Origin: Pseudomonas lini
GTDB taxonomy: Bacteria > Pseudomonadota > Gammaproteobacteria > Pseudomonadales > Pseudomonadaceae
Direction of reading: 5' to 3'
Assembly: GCF_030812475.1 (NCBI RefSeq)
Contig: NZ_JAUSSR010000016.1
Coordinates: 83,363-147,362, forward strand
DNA: 64,000 nt
Both the position numbers and the translations under genes were made by a program. The notes under the pieces are model-generated. The model saw only the letters and a program-made list of their open reading frames with translations, searched no databases and was not told the DNA's origin. Every line of letters starts with the position of its first letter. The stretch's first letter is position 1. Below are positions 63,931 through 64,000 of this stretch, piece by piece.

Positions 63931-64000
63931 GGGGTTGGCAAAAACAGTGGGTGGGAGGCAGCTACCGCACGGGGCGACCGCCCCCCCGGAGCCAGACCCG

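Overview
The window looks like chromosome of a fluorescent Pseudomonas (P. fluorescens group). GC is high. The gene sets are typical: an mdcABCDEGHLM malonate operon, betT/betIBA, a stand-alone bioA, and an epd-pgk-fba block beside tkt and metK. More than twenty REP/REPIN palindromes of the Pseudomonas 'GTAGGAGC...GCGAAGG' type fill the gaps. No rRNA, tRNA, CRISPR array, prophage or complete insertion sequence was recognised. Genus-level placement is inference from these features.

Layout: (1) 3-6762, malonate decarboxylase operon (mdcA cut by the window edge, then B, C, D, E, G, H and transporter genes L, M), with the convergent LysR regulator mdcR. (2) 8048-15196, HlyIII-like protein, rsmE, bioA, an exported amine oxidase with a Lys/Ala/Pro tail, a tiny lipoprotein between twin REPINs, and cytochrome b561 plus YceI. 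(3) 15473-22202, RhlE helicase, an orphan solute-binding protein, a glycosyltransferase-like protein, metF, and ahcY behind an SAH riboswitch. (4) 22405-30611, thioesterase, FNT channel, Na+/H+ antiporter, MFS and EamA transporters, MAPEG protein, mltA, c'-type cytochrome and a YqjC-like protein. (5) 30709-41401, ligB, metK with an ArsR-methyltransferase regulator and a perfect palindromic operator, tkt, epd, pgk, two lipoproteins and fba. (6) 41469-46609, a small unknown gene behind a structured leader, a degenerate repeat region holding a 14-codon echo of fba, an alginate lyase, a REC-PAS-GGDEF-EAL protein, a YgjP-like metallopeptidase and a winged-helix protein. (7) 46733-57206, ElaA-like acetyltransferase, YccS-like protein, BaiN-like flavoprotein, DbpA, a 214-bp MITE-like element, an MFS pump and a TldD/TldE pair. 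(8) 57480-63863, betA, betB and betI divergent from betT, with a perfect BetI-type operator between.

How the genes work together: the mdc genes form a complete malonate-to-acetate pathway, including synthesis and attachment of the special CoA-derived cofactor; a Crc/Hfq-like A-rich site lies ahead of the transporter genes. metK, metF and ahcY cover much of the S-adenosylmethionine cycle and carry two separate regulatory devices: a riboswitch before ahcY and a probable SahR-type repressor before metK. tkt, epd, pgk and fba serve central carbon metabolism and pyridoxal phosphate supply. The bet genes turn choline into glycine betaine.

The most interesting unexplained signals are the structured leader at 41765-41999 with mutually exclusive pairings, the fba echo at 42266-42307, the MITE-like element that supplies the stop codon of its neighbour, and the REP elements carrying a recurrent 16-bp insert.
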